From Nymphalis io (taxonomy: Eukaryota; Arthropoda; Insecta; Lepidoptera; Nymphalidae), in NCBI RefSeq assembly GCF_905147045.1, contig NC_065908.1:4898001-4962000 (forward strand): a stretch of DNA of 64,000 nt, read 5' to 3'. Position 1 is the stretch's first letter, and each line of letters begins with the position of its first letter. This document shows, in pieces, positions 63,165-64,000 of this stretch. The notes below the pieces were generated by a model that was given only the letters and a program-made list of their open reading frames with translations, did not search any database and had not been told where the DNA came from. The position numbers and the translations under genes were made by a program.

Positions 63165-64000
63165 TGTTGTGAAATATTTTAATTTTCAAATCAAACAAAG
63201 TGTGTCAAGAGTCTATGCCTTTTCGAAGTTAAAGCATTAGCATTTTCGTTTAAGTTTTCTCGATAATTATAATGCCTTGTTCAAAATTTTAGCTTCTCTT
63301 CAATATTTAAATTAAATAATTTTAAAAAGAAACCTATTATATTTTTTATTATAATATGCCACCTTAACATAATTCGAAATTAGAATTCGGTTATTTACGC
63401 TATACATGTGTGATATGGTAACTGTTACAGTTATAATCTTCTTATTATTATATTAATCTTACGAGGAAAACTATGTAAATACAGGTACTTACGAAGCAAT
63501 TTGGCACAAACATATTTCCGTTTGGAATAAAAAGGATGTAAATAAATTATCATTTATTAGTGACTAGTCATTTTACTCCGCGTATTTAAAAAAAACAAAC
63601 TTCAGTCAGCTATTCGGTTAAAATTAAAAGGACACTGGCTGTGACAAAGGGGCTTAGAGAAACGAGATTTATGGTATTAGGGTTCCGATTTCACATAAAT
63701 GTTATAAACTCGAAAAATTTCCTAAAAAACCTATGTCACTCTAAGTTTGAAATTAACAATTTATCGCTTGGCAATGTAAACGTTATGTACACTTTGGCTC
63801 GCAGCCATTACGCCTTTTCTCCAAAACAGGAACATAAAAATGGTTGACATTTTTCAGGCACGCATGACTAAGTGAGTAACGCCACTTATCGCATTGGATA
63901 TTTGCCAGATCAGATCTTCTATATAAAAAAATATTTTTGAAAATTTTATAGTAAATTAAAACGAATAATAAACGTTTGATAGAACATGAGCTCACAGGAG
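63165..64000. other. No gene seen
   Basis: AT-rich sequence. The 68-70 codon frames at 63641-63995 overlap on opposite strands and lack motifs. Confidence 0.4.

Overview
The window is eukaryotic and looks like a gene-poor stretch of a butterfly or moth (Lepidoptera) nuclear genome. It is strongly AT-rich, the few long open frames belong to non-LTR retrotransposons, and the rest is dominated by dispersed tRNA-derived SINEs, a LINE-tailed short retroelement and Helitron-like ends of the kind I associate with lepidopteran genomes. There is no operon structure, no bacterial gene and no CRISPR array. Family names used here (SINE-A, -B, -C, -D; repeats E, F, G, H) are working labels of mine; copies were grouped by reading and aligning them by eye within the window.

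Firmly supported host genes are few: two identical 72-nt tRNA-Glu(TTC) genes on opposite strands (2834-2905 and 32864-32935), each followed by a T-run terminator, and one compact intronless gene (6839-7336) for a 165-residue His/Gly-rich protein with a TATA box and a downstream AATAAA. Three short coding-like segments could be terminal exons of larger genes whose introns hold the repeats: 62181-62303 (+, the best), 16546-16680 (-) and 20091-20161 (-, weak).

Three LINEs carry the long open frames. An RTE-type copy, 5'-truncated but with an open 791-codon frame, lies at 12852-15207 (-). A near full-length element of the Jockey/CR1 group lies at 38168-41837 (+), with one visible in-frame stop between endonuclease and reverse transcriptase. 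A full-length but decayed RTE copy with a trimer tail lies at 58128-61255 (+), and a small RTE fragment at 47533-47594 (-).

The short repeats fill most of the rest. SINE-A has a tRNA-Lys-like head and a TGTAC-repeat tail. SINE-B is about 290 bp, A-tailed, and shares its 3' end with the Jockey/CR1-like LINE. SINE-C has a tRNA-like head and an ATT tail. SINE-D has a tRNA-like head with a Glu-like A box. There are also a two-copy MITE family (43608-43750, 54907-55064) and several Helitron-like 3' termini.

The most unusual signals are structural: 81-bp direct repeats flanking one SINE-B (56031-56473); near-perfect palindromes with 1-4 nt loops that arose inside SINE copies or beside them (5857-5921, 12048-12083, 29868-29903, 33944-33973, 49049-49076); a hairpin with a 13-G loop (54527-54572); and similar 5' ends on two LINEs of different clades (38168-38239 versus 58135-58204). 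I found no self-contained new gene system. The best leads are the fold-back mutation class, the LINE/SINE end sharing and the unassigned coding-like segments.
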